The position numbers were made by a program, and so were the translations under genes. Shown here piece by piece: positions 16,542-27,430 of a DNA stretch of 64,000 nucleotides; the stretch's first letter is position 1; each line of letters begins with the position of its first letter. The stretch lies in assembly GCF_011250555.1 (NCBI RefSeq), contig NZ_JAANMZ010000002.1, positions 248,001 to 312,000 of the forward strand, written 5' to 3'. The DNA comes from Bacillus sp. MM2020_4 (lineage in GTDB: Bacteria; Bacillota; Bacilli; Bacillales; Cytobacillaceae). The notes beneath the pieces were generated by a model, which had not been told where the DNA came from, made no database searches, and worked only from the letters and a program-made list of their open reading frames with translations.

Positions 16542-18957
16542 TTGTTAGAAAATCATAAGGTGTAAGGTTTTCCATACCTACCATTGGATTCACTTGCATT
16601 AATTCTTCCTCATAGGATAATTCATTGGATACGGCTTGATCCGTCATTTTGGCAGATGTCTCAAGAGCATTCACAGTGATGGTTTCTTGCAGCTTTTGAC
16701 AAAGAGTCGTTTGCCTCAATAGCTCATCTGCTCGTTCAACCCCCATTCGAAGGGCATCCTCTTCACCACATAGAATCAATGATTGTTTACTTCTGGTAAT
16801 CGCCGTATAAATTAAATTCCTTCGCAGCATCCGATAATAACTTCTAGTAATAGGTAAAATAACAATCGGAAATTCACTGCCCTGTGATTTATGGACCGAG
16901 CAGCAATAGGCATGGGTGATTTGATTCAGGTCCTGCTTTGTATATTCGACCTCATTCCCTTCAAAGGAAATATAAATCATATCCTGTTTCTCCATGTTTT
17001 CTTTCGCATAAATGATTGAAATAATTTCACCGATATCCCCGTTAAACACATTACTTTCCGGCTGGTTCACAAGCTGGAGTACCTTATCACCGATACGGTA
17101 TTTTACCTCGCCAAAGGCGATTTCCTTCCGTTTTCCATCTGGATTCGGGTTGAAAATTTCCTGCAGCAGCACATTTAAGCGATCAATTCCTGCTGGTCCT
17201 CTGTACATTGGTGCCAACACCTGTATATCTTTTGCTGAATACCCTTTGTTTTTGGCATTTAAGGCTACTTTTTCCACCACTTGTGCCACCTGCGTCGTTG
17301 AACATTTAATAAACGAGCGATCAGCCTGTTTTGCAGTTATATTTGCAGGCAAATATCCTTTTTTAATTTCATGTGCCAGTTCGATGATCGATGATCCTTC
17401 TGCCTGCCGGTAAATATCGGTAAGGCGAACAGTCGGTATCCGTTCAGACTGCAGCAAGTCTTTTAAAACCTGTCCTGGCCCGACAGAAGGCAGTTGATCC
17501 TCGTCACCGACCATGATAACTTGAATATTCTCTGGTAATGCTTTGAACAATTGATTGGCAAGCCAAATATCGAGCATCGAGGTTTCGTCAACAATTAATA
17601 TTTTCCCTTCGAGCGGGCTTGCATCATCACGATCAAATCCTTCTGATCCATTAAAGCCAAGTAATCGGTGAATCGTTACGGCAGGCAGTCCCGTCGACTC
17701 TGTCATTCGTTTGGCAGCACGTCCGGTCGGGGCAGCGAGTAAAAAGGGAAACGGCTCGTCCTTTTTGTGGTAATCCTTTATTTCTAAGGAACAGCCGTGC
17801 AGTTCTGCATATAGTTCTACTATTCCCTTGATTACAGTCGTCTTACCCGTACCAGGTCCGCCTGTTAAAATCAGCATTGGCGACATTAACGCCGTTTGAA
17901 TCGCTTCCCTTTGGGACGGGGCATATTGGACTTGGAGACGTTCCTCTAATCCACCTAAAGCCAGTAGAAACTCCGATTCAGGGAATTGTTCCTTGTATTC
18001 TGTTTGCTGTAATATCCGCTGAATACTTGTAACAAGACCCTTTTCAGCGAAAAATAAAGATGGCAGGTATACACGCTTTTCCTCAACTTTTATTTTTCCC
18101 TCTTCTTCAAGCTTAATAACCTCATTTGAAATGTCTATGTATTCAATTTGATCACGTTTATTGTCTTCGAGCAGTACCCTTACTTGTTCTAACAAATCTT
18201 GAGCATGCATGTAAACATGTCCCGTTTGCATACTTTCGTTTTCTAGTGTGTAAAGGCAAGCTGCTTTTATTCGGTCTGGATGGCTTCCTGTAATCCCTAG
18301 CTGATGGCCAAGCTCATCCGCACGGCCAAAACCGATACCTTCAATATCTTCGACAAGCTGATAAGGATTTTTTTGAATCGTATTAAGTGTTTCTTCTTTA
18401 TACGCTTGATAAATCCGCATTGAAATCTGCGGGCCAAAGCCATATTGATTCAGGGCGACCATAACCTGCTCAAGTCCTTGATGCTCCATCAACGTATCAT
18501 AAAGCATTTTCGCCTTTTCAGGAGGAAGCTTTGGAATAGAATCAAGTAACGACGGCTGATTGAGGATTTTCGAAATCGCATCTTCTCCCAAGGTTTCAAC
18601 AATGTTCTCGGCCGTCTTTTTCCCAATTCCCTTAAACATTTCACCGGATAAATAGGCTACAACCCCTTGTTTTGTTTGGGGCATATCTTTACGGAAATGA
18701 TTGGTGTGAAATTGCACGCCAAACTTAGGATGTTCCTTAAAATCTCCGAAAAAGATATAGGATTCTTGTTCATGAATTTTTGGGAAATAACCGGTAACTA
18801 CGGCTTCCTTGTCCTCATACGGATGATTTGTTTCATCAACACGGATTCTTAAAACGGTATAAAGATTTTGTTCATTATGAAAAATCGTTACGATTGGCCG
18901 TCCTTTAACAAACTTTCCTTGCTCCGCAAATAAATCGAGCGCATCTTGCTTTTCCAT
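16534..18957 (-). CDS. recD2: ATP-dependent RecD2-type DNA helicase
   Basis: An 807-aa SF1B 5'-3' helicase. An N-terminal OB-like region (to about 90) and tandem HhH motifs (FKGIGKKTAENIV, about 110-122; IEGIGFGRADELG, about 205-217) precede the motor: Walker A LTGGPGTGKTT (about 360), Walker B ILIVDETSMLD, motif III GDEDQLPSVGPGQVL, and the C-terminal YCCSVHKSQGSEFP and YTAITRSK motifs. RecD2 works without RecBC and has roles in mismatch repair and replication-fork stability in Bacillus. It lies 32 bp downstream of the TPR gene. Confidence 0.96.
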   Translation of the reverse strand: MEKQDALDLFAEQGKFVKGRPIVTIFHNEQNLYTVLRIRVDETNHPYEDKEAVVTGYFPKIHEQESYIFFGDFKEHPKFGVQFHTNHFRKDMPQTKQGVVAYLSGEMFKGIGKKTAENIVETLGEDAISKILNQPSLLDSIPKLPPEKAKMLYDTLMEHQGLEQVMVALNQYGFGPQISMRIYQAYKEETLNTIQKNPYQLVEDIEGIGFGRADELGHQLGITGSHPDRIKAACLYTLENESMQTGHVYMHAQDLLEQVRVLLEDNKRDQIEYIDISNEVIKLEEEGKIKVEEKRVYLPSLFFAEKGLVTSIQRILQQTEYKEQFPESEFLLALGGLEERLQVQYAPSQREAIQTALMSPMLILTGGPGTGKTTVIKGIVELYAELHGCSLEIKDYHKKDEPFPFLLAAPTGRAAKRMTESTGLPAVTIHRLLGFNGSEGFDRDDASPLEGKILIVDETSMLDIWLANQLFKALPENIQVIMVGDEDQLPSVGPGQVLKDLLQSERIPTVRLTDIYRQAEGSSIIELAHEIKKGYLPANITAKQADRSFIKCSTTQVAQVVEKVALNAKNKGYSAKDIQVLAPMYRGPAGIDRLNVLLQEIFNPNPDGKRKEIAFGEVKYRIGDKVLQLVNQPESNVFNGDIGEIISIIYAKENMEKQDMIYISFEGNEVEYTKQDLNQITHAYCCSVHKSQGSEFPIVILPITRSYYRMLRRNLIYTAITRSKQSLILCGEEDALRMGVERADELLRQTTLCQKLQETITVNALETSAKMTDQAVSNELSYEEELMQVNPMVGMENLTPYDFLTNG

Positions 18958-18989
18958 TTGGCTCCCTCCTTTCAGTTGAAGGTTAAAAA

Positions 18990-19643
18990 TTATTGATTAT
19001 TTTCAATCAGCTTTTTTGCATGACCTGCTAACAGATGATCTGGCTGAATGTCGAGTGCTTGATTGAACATGTGTAAGGCTCGTTCGCCGTCTTCTTTAAA
19101 GGCATAAGAAACACCTAAATTATAATAAGCATCTGAATGGTCAGGATCTAGCTCAATACATTTTTCGAGTTGGACAATCGCTTCGTCAATGAATTCAAGC
19201 TGCGCCAAACATAATCCATATTGAAAGCGTGCTTCCGCATCCTGTTCATTTAGTTCAACACTTCTTTGCAAATAAGGGAGGGCGAATCGGCCTTGATCCA
19301 GTTGAACGAGCGTCAATCCTAACATAAAGTAATTGTCGCTTGATTCAAGACCCTTTTTCATTGCTGTTTCAAACATATTTTTCGCCTCGTTGAAGAGGTC
19401 CTGAGTGAATAATATATTTCCAATGCTATAGTAAGCCGCCGCAGCATTTTCATCTAGGTTAAGCGCCTTTTGATAAAAATTTAACGCCTTTTCATCATCA
19501 CCGAGGGCAGAAAGAAGATTACCAAAGTTAATATAGGCAACAGGGTCGTTCGGATTTTCCTCAATCGCCTTATTAAAGGCCTTTGCCGCCTCTTCCCAGT
19601 TGCCTTCCTGCATATATGCTACACCTAATTGGTTTTTATCCAA
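18990..19643 (-). CDS. yrrB: TPR-repeat protein YrrB
   Basis: A 217-aa protein built of about six tetratricopeptide repeats (for example AYINFGNLLSALGDDEKALNFYQKAL). The start is taken as TTG (M-DKNQLGVAYMQEG), 9 nt after GGAG; the longer frame runs back into the mnmA terminator. B. subtilis YrrB is a TPR scaffold suggested to bridge MnmA/cysteine desulfurase and RecD2, which fits its place between mnmA-yrvO and recD2. No catalytic domain. Confidence 0.87.
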   Translation of the reverse strand: MDKNQLGVAYMQEGNWEEAAKAFNKAIEENPNDPVAYINFGNLLSALGDDEKALNFYQKALNLDENAAAAYYSIGNILFTQDLFNEAKNMFETAMKKGLESSDNYFMLGLTLVQLDQGRFALPYLQRSVELNEQDAEARFQYGLCLAQLEFIDEAIVQLEKCIELDPDHSDAYYNLGVSYAFKEDGERALHMFNQALDIQPDHLLAGHAKKLIENNQ

Positions 19644-19688
19644 AAAAATCAACTCCGATCCTAAGAGAAAGTATATCATATTTACCAA

Positions 19689-19722
19689 AAAAACCCCGAC
19701 TCCTAAGTAGGAATCAGGGTCA
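19689..19722 (-). terminator. mnmA terminator
   Basis: ACCCTGATTCCT pairs with AGGAGTCGGGGT around a 4-nt loop, followed on the minus strand by TTTTTTGG. Just downstream GATATACT could be the -10 for yrrB. Confidence 0.85.
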
Positions 19723-19726
19723 AATT

Positions 19727-22028
<2,302 letters not shown>

Positions 22029-22073
22029 TATTACACCTTCAATCAACATAATTCTCTTCTATTACTTTTGACT

Positions 22074-22493
22074 TTAAATATAAAACATATAACCGTCCGG
22101 CTCCTGATCCTCACTATGACTAGCTAAATCCTCTAATGTCGTATTATCCAACACGTCTTTAATTGCATCGCGAATACGAATCCACAGTTCACGCTTAGCT
22201 GGCTCTTCATCTTCAATTCCTTCGACAGGGGTAATCGGACCTTCGAGCACACGAATCACATCACCTGCCGTAATTTTAGAAGGCTCATCTGATAGAATAT
22301 ACCCACCGTATGCTCCCCTGATGCTTTTTACTAACCCCGCATTCCGAAGTGGAGCAATCAATTGTTCTAAATAGTGTTCGGATAGATCATTTGCCTGGGC
22401 AATGGATTTTAAAGAAGTAGGACCCTCGCCATGCTTTTTGGCAAGTTCAATCATGATGGTAAGACCGTACCGGCCTTTTGTCGAAATTTTCAT
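22074..22493 (-). CDS. cymR: CymR-type Rrf2 family repressor of cysteine metabolism
   Basis: A 139-aa Rrf2 winged-helix regulator starting MKISTKGRYGLTIMIELAKKHG. It has the recognition helix region LSEHYLEQLIAPLRNAGLVKSIRGAYGGY and the C-terminal ITPVEGIEDEEPAKRELWIRIRD, and it lacks the Fe-S cysteines of IscR. B. subtilis CymR with CysK represses cysteine uptake and synthesis genes, including the mtnN-mccAB operon found at 1-1.7 kb here. An upstream in-frame extension has no SD and is ignored. Confidence 0.95.
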   Translation of the reverse strand: MKISTKGRYGLTIMIELAKKHGEGPTSLKSIAQANDLSEHYLEQLIAPLRNAGLVKSIRGAYGGYILSDEPSKITAGDVIRVLEGPITPVEGIEDEEPAKRELWIRIRDAIKDVLDNTTLEDLASHSEDQEPDGYMFYI

Positions 22494-22558
22494 ATATGGC
22501 ACCTCTATTTCGTAATCTATTCTATAAAATATTCTCAGTAAATTGATAGGCATTAGAA

Positions 22559-22567
22559 ATTATATCA
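22559..22567 (-). promoter_or_regulatory. Extended -10 promoter of cymR
   Basis: Minus-strand TG-A-TATAAT lies about 65 bp before the cymR start codon. The -35 is poor (AAGCAT at 17 bp), so the promoter relies on the TG extension. Confidence 0.6.
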
Positions 22568-22616
22568 TATTCTTCTTTAATATGCTTTTGCAAGGGAAAA
22601 ACGAAAGGCTTACAGG

Positions 22617-22650
22617 GCTGGACAATTCTTAAAGACGAAATTTATCCTTT
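22617..22650 (+). repeat. Dispersed repeat, right-end remnant (d), possible rarA promoter
   Basis: CTGGACAATTCTTAAAG and the following ACGAAATTTATCC match the conserved right end of the dispersed repeat family. It holds TGGACA (22619-22624), an 18-bp gap and TATCCT (22643-22648), a plausible sigma-A promoter aimed at rarA, whose ATG is 68 bp further on. The rest of the repeat is gone. Confidence 0.6.
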
Positions 22651-22715
22651 AGTATTAATCAGGAGAAAATGGTATGGTAAAAGGAGCGAAAAAAGTTTGT
22701 TTTGGAGAGATGAAT

Positions 22716-23987
22716 ATGCAGCAAAAACCATTAGCATTTCGAATGCGTCCTCGAACGTTAGAAGAAGTTGCAGGTCAGCACCATCTTGTTGGTGAGGGAA
22801 AAATAATTGCCAGAATGGTAAAGGCCAAACAGCTGACATCGATGATTTTATATGGACCGCCAGGCATTGGGAAAACCTCAATTGCCAGCGCCATTGCCGG
22901 CAGTACGAAATATGCCTTTCGCACATTGAATGCGGTCACTAATAATAAAAAAGACATGGAGATCGTAGCTGCTGAGGCAAAAATGTCCGGGAAAGTGATT
23001 TTACTGCTAGATGAAGTGCATCGTCTAGATAAAGCAAAACAGGATTTTTTACTCCCATATTTGGAAAATGGAATGATTGTATTAATCGGGGCCACAACCA
23101 GTAACCCCTATCATGCAATAAACCCGGCGATTCGCAGTCGCTGCCAAATTTTCGAATTAAAGCCGTTATCTTCTAATGAAGTGAAGCAAGCACTGCTACG
23201 CTCTATTGCCGATGTGGAGCGCGGCTTTGGCGGATTGAAAATTGAGATATCTGAAGAAGCTTTACATCATTTTGCCCAGGGATCAAATGGGGATGTAAGA
23301 AGCTCATTGAATGCACTTGAATTAGCGGTGTTATCAACCGATCAAGATAAAGATGGCATTATCCATATTGATGTAGCGACCGCCGAAGAATGTTTGCAAA
23401 AGAAAAGTTTGGTCGCCGATAAGGACGGGGATGGGCACTATGATGTCCTTTCAGCCTTCCAGAAATCTATTCGCGGAAGTGACGTCGATGCTGCCCTCCA
23501 TTATCTTGGCAGATTAATTGAAGCAGGCGACCTTCCAAGTATAAGTCGCCGATTAATTGTGATTGCCTATGAAGATATCGGCCTTGCCAATCCTCAAGTA
23601 GGAGCACGTACCTTAGCTGCGATAGAAACGGCAGAAAGAATTGGCTTTCCCGAAGCACGGATCCCATTGGCCAATGCCGTAATTGAATTATGTTTATCGC
23701 CTAAGTCTGATTCTGCAGTCTTAGCGATTCAAGCAGCCCTTGAAGATATCCAAAAAGGAATCGTTGGAGAAGTCCCCGATCATCTGAAAGATGCCCATTA
23801 CAAAGGGGCAAAAGAACTTGGCAGAGGAATCGACTATAAATATCCTCACGATTATGAAAATGGCTGGGTGCCGCAACAATACTTACCGGACAGAATTAAA
23901 AATAAAAAATACTACCAGCCCAAAAAAACCGGAAAATTTGAACAAGCCCTAGCCACCGTATACGAAAAAATAACAAGATCGAAATAG
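22716..23987 (+). CDS. rarA: Replication-associated recombination protein RarA (MgsA/WRNIP1 family)
   Basis: A 423-aa clamp-loader-like AAA+ ATPase. The start MQQKPLAFRMRP follows GGAGAGATGAAT; longer in-frame starts lack proper spacing. Walker A YGPPGIGKTS (about 55), Walker B LLLDEVHR (about 110), sensor 1 GATTSNP and the C-terminal MgsA tetramerisation region ending KKYYQPKKTGKFE are all present. It acts at stalled replication forks. It is plus-strand between two minus-strand blocks, with a putative repeat-derived promoter in front and a perfect palindromic terminator behind. Confidence 0.95.
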   Translation: MQQKPLAFRMRPRTLEEVAGQHHLVGEGKIIARMVKAKQLTSMILYGPPGIGKTSIASAIAGSTKYAFRTLNAVTNNKKDMEIVAAEAKMSGKVILLLDEVHRLDKAKQDFLLPYLENGMIVLIGATTSNPYHAINPAIRSRCQIFELKPLSSNEVKQALLRSIADVERGFGGLKIEISEEALHHFAQGSNGDVRSSLNALELAVLSTDQDKDGIIHIDVATAEECLQKKSLVADKDGDGHYDVLSAFQKSIRGSDVDAALHYLGRLIEAGDLPSISRRLIVIAYEDIGLANPQVGARTLAAIETAERIGFPEARIPLANAVIELCLSPKSDSAVLAIQAALEDIQKGIVGEVPDHLKDAHYKGAKELGRGIDYKYPHDYENGWVPQQYLPDRIKNKKYYQPKKTGKFEQALATVYEKITRSK

Positions 23988-23990
23988 TAG

Positions 23991-24030
23991 AAAAGGGTGT
24001 CAGGCACCAAATGGTGCCTGACACCCTTTT
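23991..24030. terminator. Perfect 18-bp REP-like palindrome / bidirectional terminator
   Basis: The two 18-nt arms (23991-24008 and 24013-24030) are exactly complementary around AAAT. The core GGTGTCAGGCACC and its complement are flanked by AAAA and TTTT, so it terminates both rarA and the converging ABC permease gene. The TGTCAGGCACC core resembles recurring hairpins in other Bacillus genomes, from memory; only one copy was seen in this window. Confidence 0.85.
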
Positions 24031-24047
24031 CTGTATACTCATATTGT

Positions 24048-24998
24048 TTATGCGGCAACGTCGCGTTTTTTGAAGACGAAGAAGGCTAGGAATTGGAACA
24101 AGGCAAAGTAAAGTAGAAGCATGATGACTGAGAAGGTTAAGGTCATTCCTTCCACCATTGGTGTGCCCTCGAAGTACTGCATTAAATCCGTGTTGGCGAA
24201 CAAAATGTATTTTGCCCAATCAAATTTCATCGATAGTAACGCAGTAAATTGACCTCCAGTAAATAATAGGAATAGGGATAAGCCAATTGCGAGCGAGCTA
24301 TTCCGGAATACAGAAGAAATCATGAAGGCCATTGTCACAAGCATAATCGTATCAATTGAACTTAAGCCGTAATAGATTAACAAATGGACAACCATATTTT
24401 GTTCGGTGACCTGACCATTGTAATAATTTAAATACGGGATAGCTTTGTCAGGCATCCCAAACAGAATGGCACCAAGCGCAGTTGAGAAAACAAACAAAAT
24501 GGCCAGCATGAACAAGGCATACACTAGTACTGTCAAATATTTAGAAAGCAGAATTTTCGTTCGATTGATGGGACGAATCAATAACAGCTTGACCGTTCCC
24601 CAATTAAACTCGCTAGCGACAATTCCGGCCGAAACAACAATGATAAATAATCCTGCCAGCATGATTAGCTGTGAGCTATCCTTTACGAATGACCAAACCG
24701 AATATTTTTCTTTTGTTGGAATATGATGCTTAATTCGGTAATCATTGATGGCAATTTCCTTTTTGAAAAATTGCTTTTCAATCTTGGTTCGGCTTTGCGC
24801 CATCTGCTGTTTTAGCGCATTGTTTTCCTCCTGTAACACTTGCTCCCAATTTTTATCCTGAGCGAAATTCGTATCATTTTGTTGCGTTTTTATGACAATC
24901 CCCATTAAGGCAATAACAACGATAAGTATCCCAATCATCACAAAAGTGCCAGGTCGTTTAAAAACTTTCATCCATTCATTTTTGATTAAATTAACCAC
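24048..24998 (-). CDS. ABC-2 type exporter permease
   Basis: A 316-aa membrane protein with about six hydrophobic helices. TM1 (about 18-36) is followed by a long extracytoplasmic loop with a charged coiled-coil-like stretch (about 45-110), then helices near 125-145, 165-190, 210-235, 240-260 and 280-305. This is the ABC-2/NatB-BcrB layout used for drug, lantibiotic or ion export. It overlaps the ATPase stop by 8 nt. The substrate cannot be told from sequence. Confidence 0.88.
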   Translation of the reverse strand: MVNLIKNEWMKVFKRPGTFVMIGILIVVIALMGIVIKTQQNDTNFAQDKNWEQVLQEENNALKQQMAQSRTKIEKQFFKKEIAINDYRIKHHIPTKEKYSVWSFVKDSSQLIMLAGLFIIVVSAGIVASEFNWGTVKLLLIRPINRTKILLSKYLTVLVYALFMLAILFVFSTALGAILFGMPDKAIPYLNYYNGQVTEQNMVVHLLIYYGLSSIDTIMLVTMAFMISSVFRNSSLAIGLSLFLLFTGGQFTALLSMKFDWAKYILFANTDLMQYFEGTPMVEGMTLTFSVIMLLLYFALFQFLAFFVFKKRDVAA

Positions 24999-25917
24999 GA
25001 ATAACAGCCTCCTTTTCCGATGTCACTTCAAGGAAGCGATCTTCTAACGTTTTCGCTGTTTCTCTGATTCCAAAAACTTGAATATCTTCACTGACCAATT
25101 TTTTTACTAGATTAGGTATTTCTTCTTTAGGCAGTACTACAGATAGACCGTTTCGTGAATGGTTGGTTCTCACTTCAGGATAGTTAGCCTCGATAATTGC
25201 CAATGCCTTGTCACTTGGAATAACCTCCAATTCGTAGGTTGCCTCGGCACCTTGGACAAATTCCTGAACAAGCTGGACATCAATCAACCGGCCATTTTGA
25301 ATGATCCCGATTCGGTCACACATCATTTCCATTTCCGATAACAAATGACTCGAGACAATCACAGCCATGTTTTTTTCACGGGCTAACTGGCGAACATAAT
25401 CGCGGATTTCTCGAATTCCCGCCGGGTCGAGGCCATTTGTTGGCTCATCAAGGATCAGAACGTCTGGATCGTGTAATAGACATTGTGCTAAGCCTAACCG
25501 TTGTCTCATCCCAAGTGAGTATGTTTTGACCTTGTCATTGATCCGTTCTGTTAAGCCAACGAGCTTAACCGTTTCCGTAATCTTTTCCTTGGTAATCCCT
25601 TTTGTCATTCTTGCATAATGGACCAGGTTTTGGTAGCCGCTTAAAAATTTATACATTTCCGGATTCTCAACAATGGCACCCACATGGCCTACCGCATTCT
25701 CAAATTCGGTTTTAATACTAGAGCCGCCAATCGTGATATCCCCTGATGTAATGGCCATTAAGCCGACAATCATTCGGATGGTCGTCGTTTTCCCTGCTCC
25801 ATTTGGCCCTAAAAAGCCGAAGACCTCGCCTTTATTCACCTGGAAACTGATATTGTCTATAATCGTTCTTCCCTTTATCACCTTGGTTACATCTTTCAGT
25901 TCTACGATTGTTTCCAA
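24991..25917 (-). CDS. ABC exporter ATP-binding protein
   Basis: A 308-aa ATPase. The chosen start is TTG (M-ETIVELKDVTKV), 7 nt after AGGAG. It has Walker A GPNGAGKTTT (about 37), Q-loop AIVENPEMYKF, signature YSLGMRQRLGLAQ, Walker B VLILDEPTNGLDP and the H-loop SSHLLSEME. The C-terminal extension (about 225-308) is typical of the BcrA/DrrA group. It pairs with the downstream permease. No adjacent regulator or immunity gene was found, but an operator-like repeat overlaps the promoter. Confidence 0.93.
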   Translation of the reverse strand: METIVELKDVTKVIKGRTIIDNISFQVNKGEVFGFLGPNGAGKTTTIRMIVGLMAITSGDITIGGSSIKTEFENAVGHVGAIVENPEMYKFLSGYQNLVHYARMTKGITKEKITETVKLVGLTERINDKVKTYSLGMRQRLGLAQCLLHDPDVLILDEPTNGLDPAGIREIRDYVRQLAREKNMAVIVSSHLLSEMEMMCDRIGIIQNGRLIDVQLVQEFVQGAEATYELEVIPSDKALAIIEANYPEVRTNHSRNGLSVVLPKEEIPNLVKKLVSEDIQVFGIRETAKTLEDRFLEVTSEKEAVIRG

Positions 25918-25960
25918 ATTCTCACTCCTCACTATGTACGAAACTAAGTTTACCTTATTT

Positions 25961-25986
25961 TCCTAGTTAATTATATCCTAGTTAAT
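25961..25986. promoter_or_regulatory. Direct repeats flanking the -10 of the ABC operon
   Basis: TCCTAGTTAAT occurs twice (25961-25971 and 25976-25986), 15 bp centre to centre. On the minus strand TATAAT (25970-25975) falls between them as the likely -10 of the ABC genes, about 45 bp before the start codon. The placement suggests a repressor site. The remaining part of the roughly 310-bp gap to tcdA holds only the tcdA terminator and no convincing gene. Confidence 0.5.
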
Positions 25987-26181
25987 AAATTTTCATAAAA
26001 CGGCTAGGGATGGAATCGTGACTAGGTCTGAAGTCCGAGAGCAACGTCATGCTAACAAAAGATTCATACATTCAGCTTTTATTTTTTTATAAAATGGAAG
26101 TGGCACTAAATTAAGAAGGGAAGTGTGCTATGTCTCCTTTTCATTTATCGTTTTCCTCTATTTTTATCAATTCAGTCAATG

Positions 26182-26216
26182 TAAAAAGAAAACCCAAAAC
26201 CAATAAAGGTCCTGGG
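26182..26216 (-). terminator. tcdA terminator
   Basis: CCCAGGACC pairs with GGTTTTGGG (two G-U pairs) around TTTATT and is followed on the minus strand by TTTTCTTTTT, 13 bp past the tcdA stop. Confidence 0.8.
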
Positions 26217-26228
26217 CTTCCTAAAAAG

Positions 26229-26996
26229 TTACTTCTCATCCGAAACACGATAAATCTTAATATCCTTCAGTAATTCCATCGTCACATAGCTTGCCATGAT
26301 CAACCCGGCTGCAGATGGAACGAATGCATTCGAAGCAGGTGGCATTTGTCCTTTACGGATTGGTGAATTCTCATTGCCTACCTCTTTCTTAATATCTTCA
26401 CGAATAACAATTGGGCTCTCATCAGAGAAAACAACTGGTATTCCCTTGTGGATTCGTTCTTTACGCAGCTTCGTGCGAATTACCTTGGCAATTGGATCCG
26501 TATGGGTTTTGGATATATCTGCAATTTTAAAACGAGTTGGATCCATTTTATTGGCGGCACCCATACTGGAAATAATCGGGATGCCACGATTTAAACACTC
26601 TTTCATCAAATGGATTTTATACACAATTGTATCAGAGGCATCCACAAAAAAGTCAATATTGTAGTCAAAAATTTCCTCATAGGTTTCCTCTGTGTAAAAC
26701 ATCTTTAGCGAAATTACTTCACAGTCTGGATTAATATCTTTTATCCGCTCCTCCATAATTTCTACTTTCGGTCTGCCAATCGTTGAAAGCAGCGCAATTA
26801 ACTGACGATTAATATTTGTAATATCTACATCATCTTTATCAATTAAAATTAAACGACCGACACCGGAGCGGGCGAGCGCTTCAGCGGCAAATGAACCGAC
26901 ACCGCCCACACCTAAAACAGCGACTGTGCTATTTTTCATTATTTCTAAGCCTTCTTTACCAACGGCAAGCTCATTTCGGGAAAATTGATGCAGCAT
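26229..26996 (-). CDS. tcdA: tRNA threonylcarbamoyladenosine dehydratase TcdA (YrvM)
   Basis: A 255-aa E1/ThiF-like enzyme. It has the nucleotide loop GVGGVGSFAAEALARSGVG (about 30-48), the adenylation motif DKDDVDITNINRQ (about 53-65) and DASDTIVYKI (about 115). It activates t6A37 of tRNA and cyclises it to ct6A. The C-terminal PSAAGLIMASYVTMELL segment is typical. Together with mnmA, tgt/queA and trmR it is one of several tRNA-modification genes in the window. Confidence 0.94.
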   Translation of the reverse strand: MLHQFSRNELAVGKEGLEIMKNSTVAVLGVGGVGSFAAEALARSGVGRLILIDKDDVDITNINRQLIALLSTIGRPKVEIMEERIKDINPDCEVISLKMFYTEETYEEIFDYNIDFFVDASDTIVYKIHLMKECLNRGIPIISSMGAANKMDPTRFKIADISKTHTDPIAKVIRTKLRKERIHKGIPVVFSDESPIVIREDIKKEVGNENSPIRKGQMPPASNAFVPSAAGLIMASYVTMELLKDIKIYRVSDEK

Positions 26997-27111
26997 ATAT
27001 GTTCACTCCATATCCAAATTCAAATTCACTTATTAGTTATTTTTTCACCATAAAAATATATCATACCCACCTATAAAAACAAGTATTTTCATGGGAATTA
27101 TCACAATTAGA

Positions 27112-27145
27112 GCAAAAATAAAACCTCCCGACGGTCGCCAAGAGG
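27112..27145 (-). terminator. Terminator downstream of 6S RNA
   Basis: Minus-strand ACCTCTTGGC pairs with GTCGGGAGGT (with G-U pairs) around a 4-nt loop, followed by TTTTATTTTT. Confidence 0.85.
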
Positions 27146-27159
27146 TAATTTTTAACAAA

Positions 27160-27372
27160 AAGAAAGAGTCCCAATGGTGCCGTTGCTTCTTGATCCTTAG
27201 TTTTGATCCCGCTACTTGAGCAGGGGGGTGTCCTGTTCTCGGTATTGTAAGTCCCCTTACCCGTATAAGGGTGAGGCATTTACGCAATCAAAAAACTCTG
27301 GACTCCCGAATAAATAATGTTCGGTCAAAACTTCAGGTAACACAACGTACATTTCAGGACTCTTCTTTAATT
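27160..27372 (-). ncRNA. bsrA: 6S RNA (6S-1/bsrA type)
   Basis: It lies between aspS and tcdA, exactly where B. subtilis encodes 6S-1 RNA, in the same direction. The closing stem pairs AGAGTCC near the 5' end (about 27363-27357) with GGACTCT near the 3' end (about 27171-27165), and the interior contains GTTTTGACCGAACATT, a recognisable 6S segment, with a large central bubble. It mimics an open promoter and binds sigma-A RNA polymerase. A strong extended -10 promoter precedes it and a terminator follows. The exact mature ends are estimated. Confidence 0.9.
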
Positions 27373-27378
27373 GCTTTT

Positions 27379-27407
27379 ATAATAGCATATTTTAACCCGG
27401 CCTTCAA
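27379..27407 (-). promoter_or_regulatory. 6S RNA promoter
   Basis: TTGAAG (27402-27407), 17-bp spacer, TATTAT (27379-27384) with TG extension one base before the -10. Predicted start near 27372. It lies just beyond the aspS stop, so 6S RNA can be made independently of aspS. Confidence 0.82.
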
Positions 27408-27430
27408 GGTTTCATGAAAGCGGATTCTTG

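Noticed and set aside
26130..26273. 47-codon plus-strand ORF with a GAAGGG-like SD
   Set aside because: It runs through the tcdA terminator into tcdA antisense, and the peptide matches nothing I recognise. Too weak to call.
27045..27287. Two minus-strand ORFs over the aspS-tcdA gap
   Set aside because: They lie within the 6S RNA and its terminator, with no SD. The RNA structure explains the sequence better.
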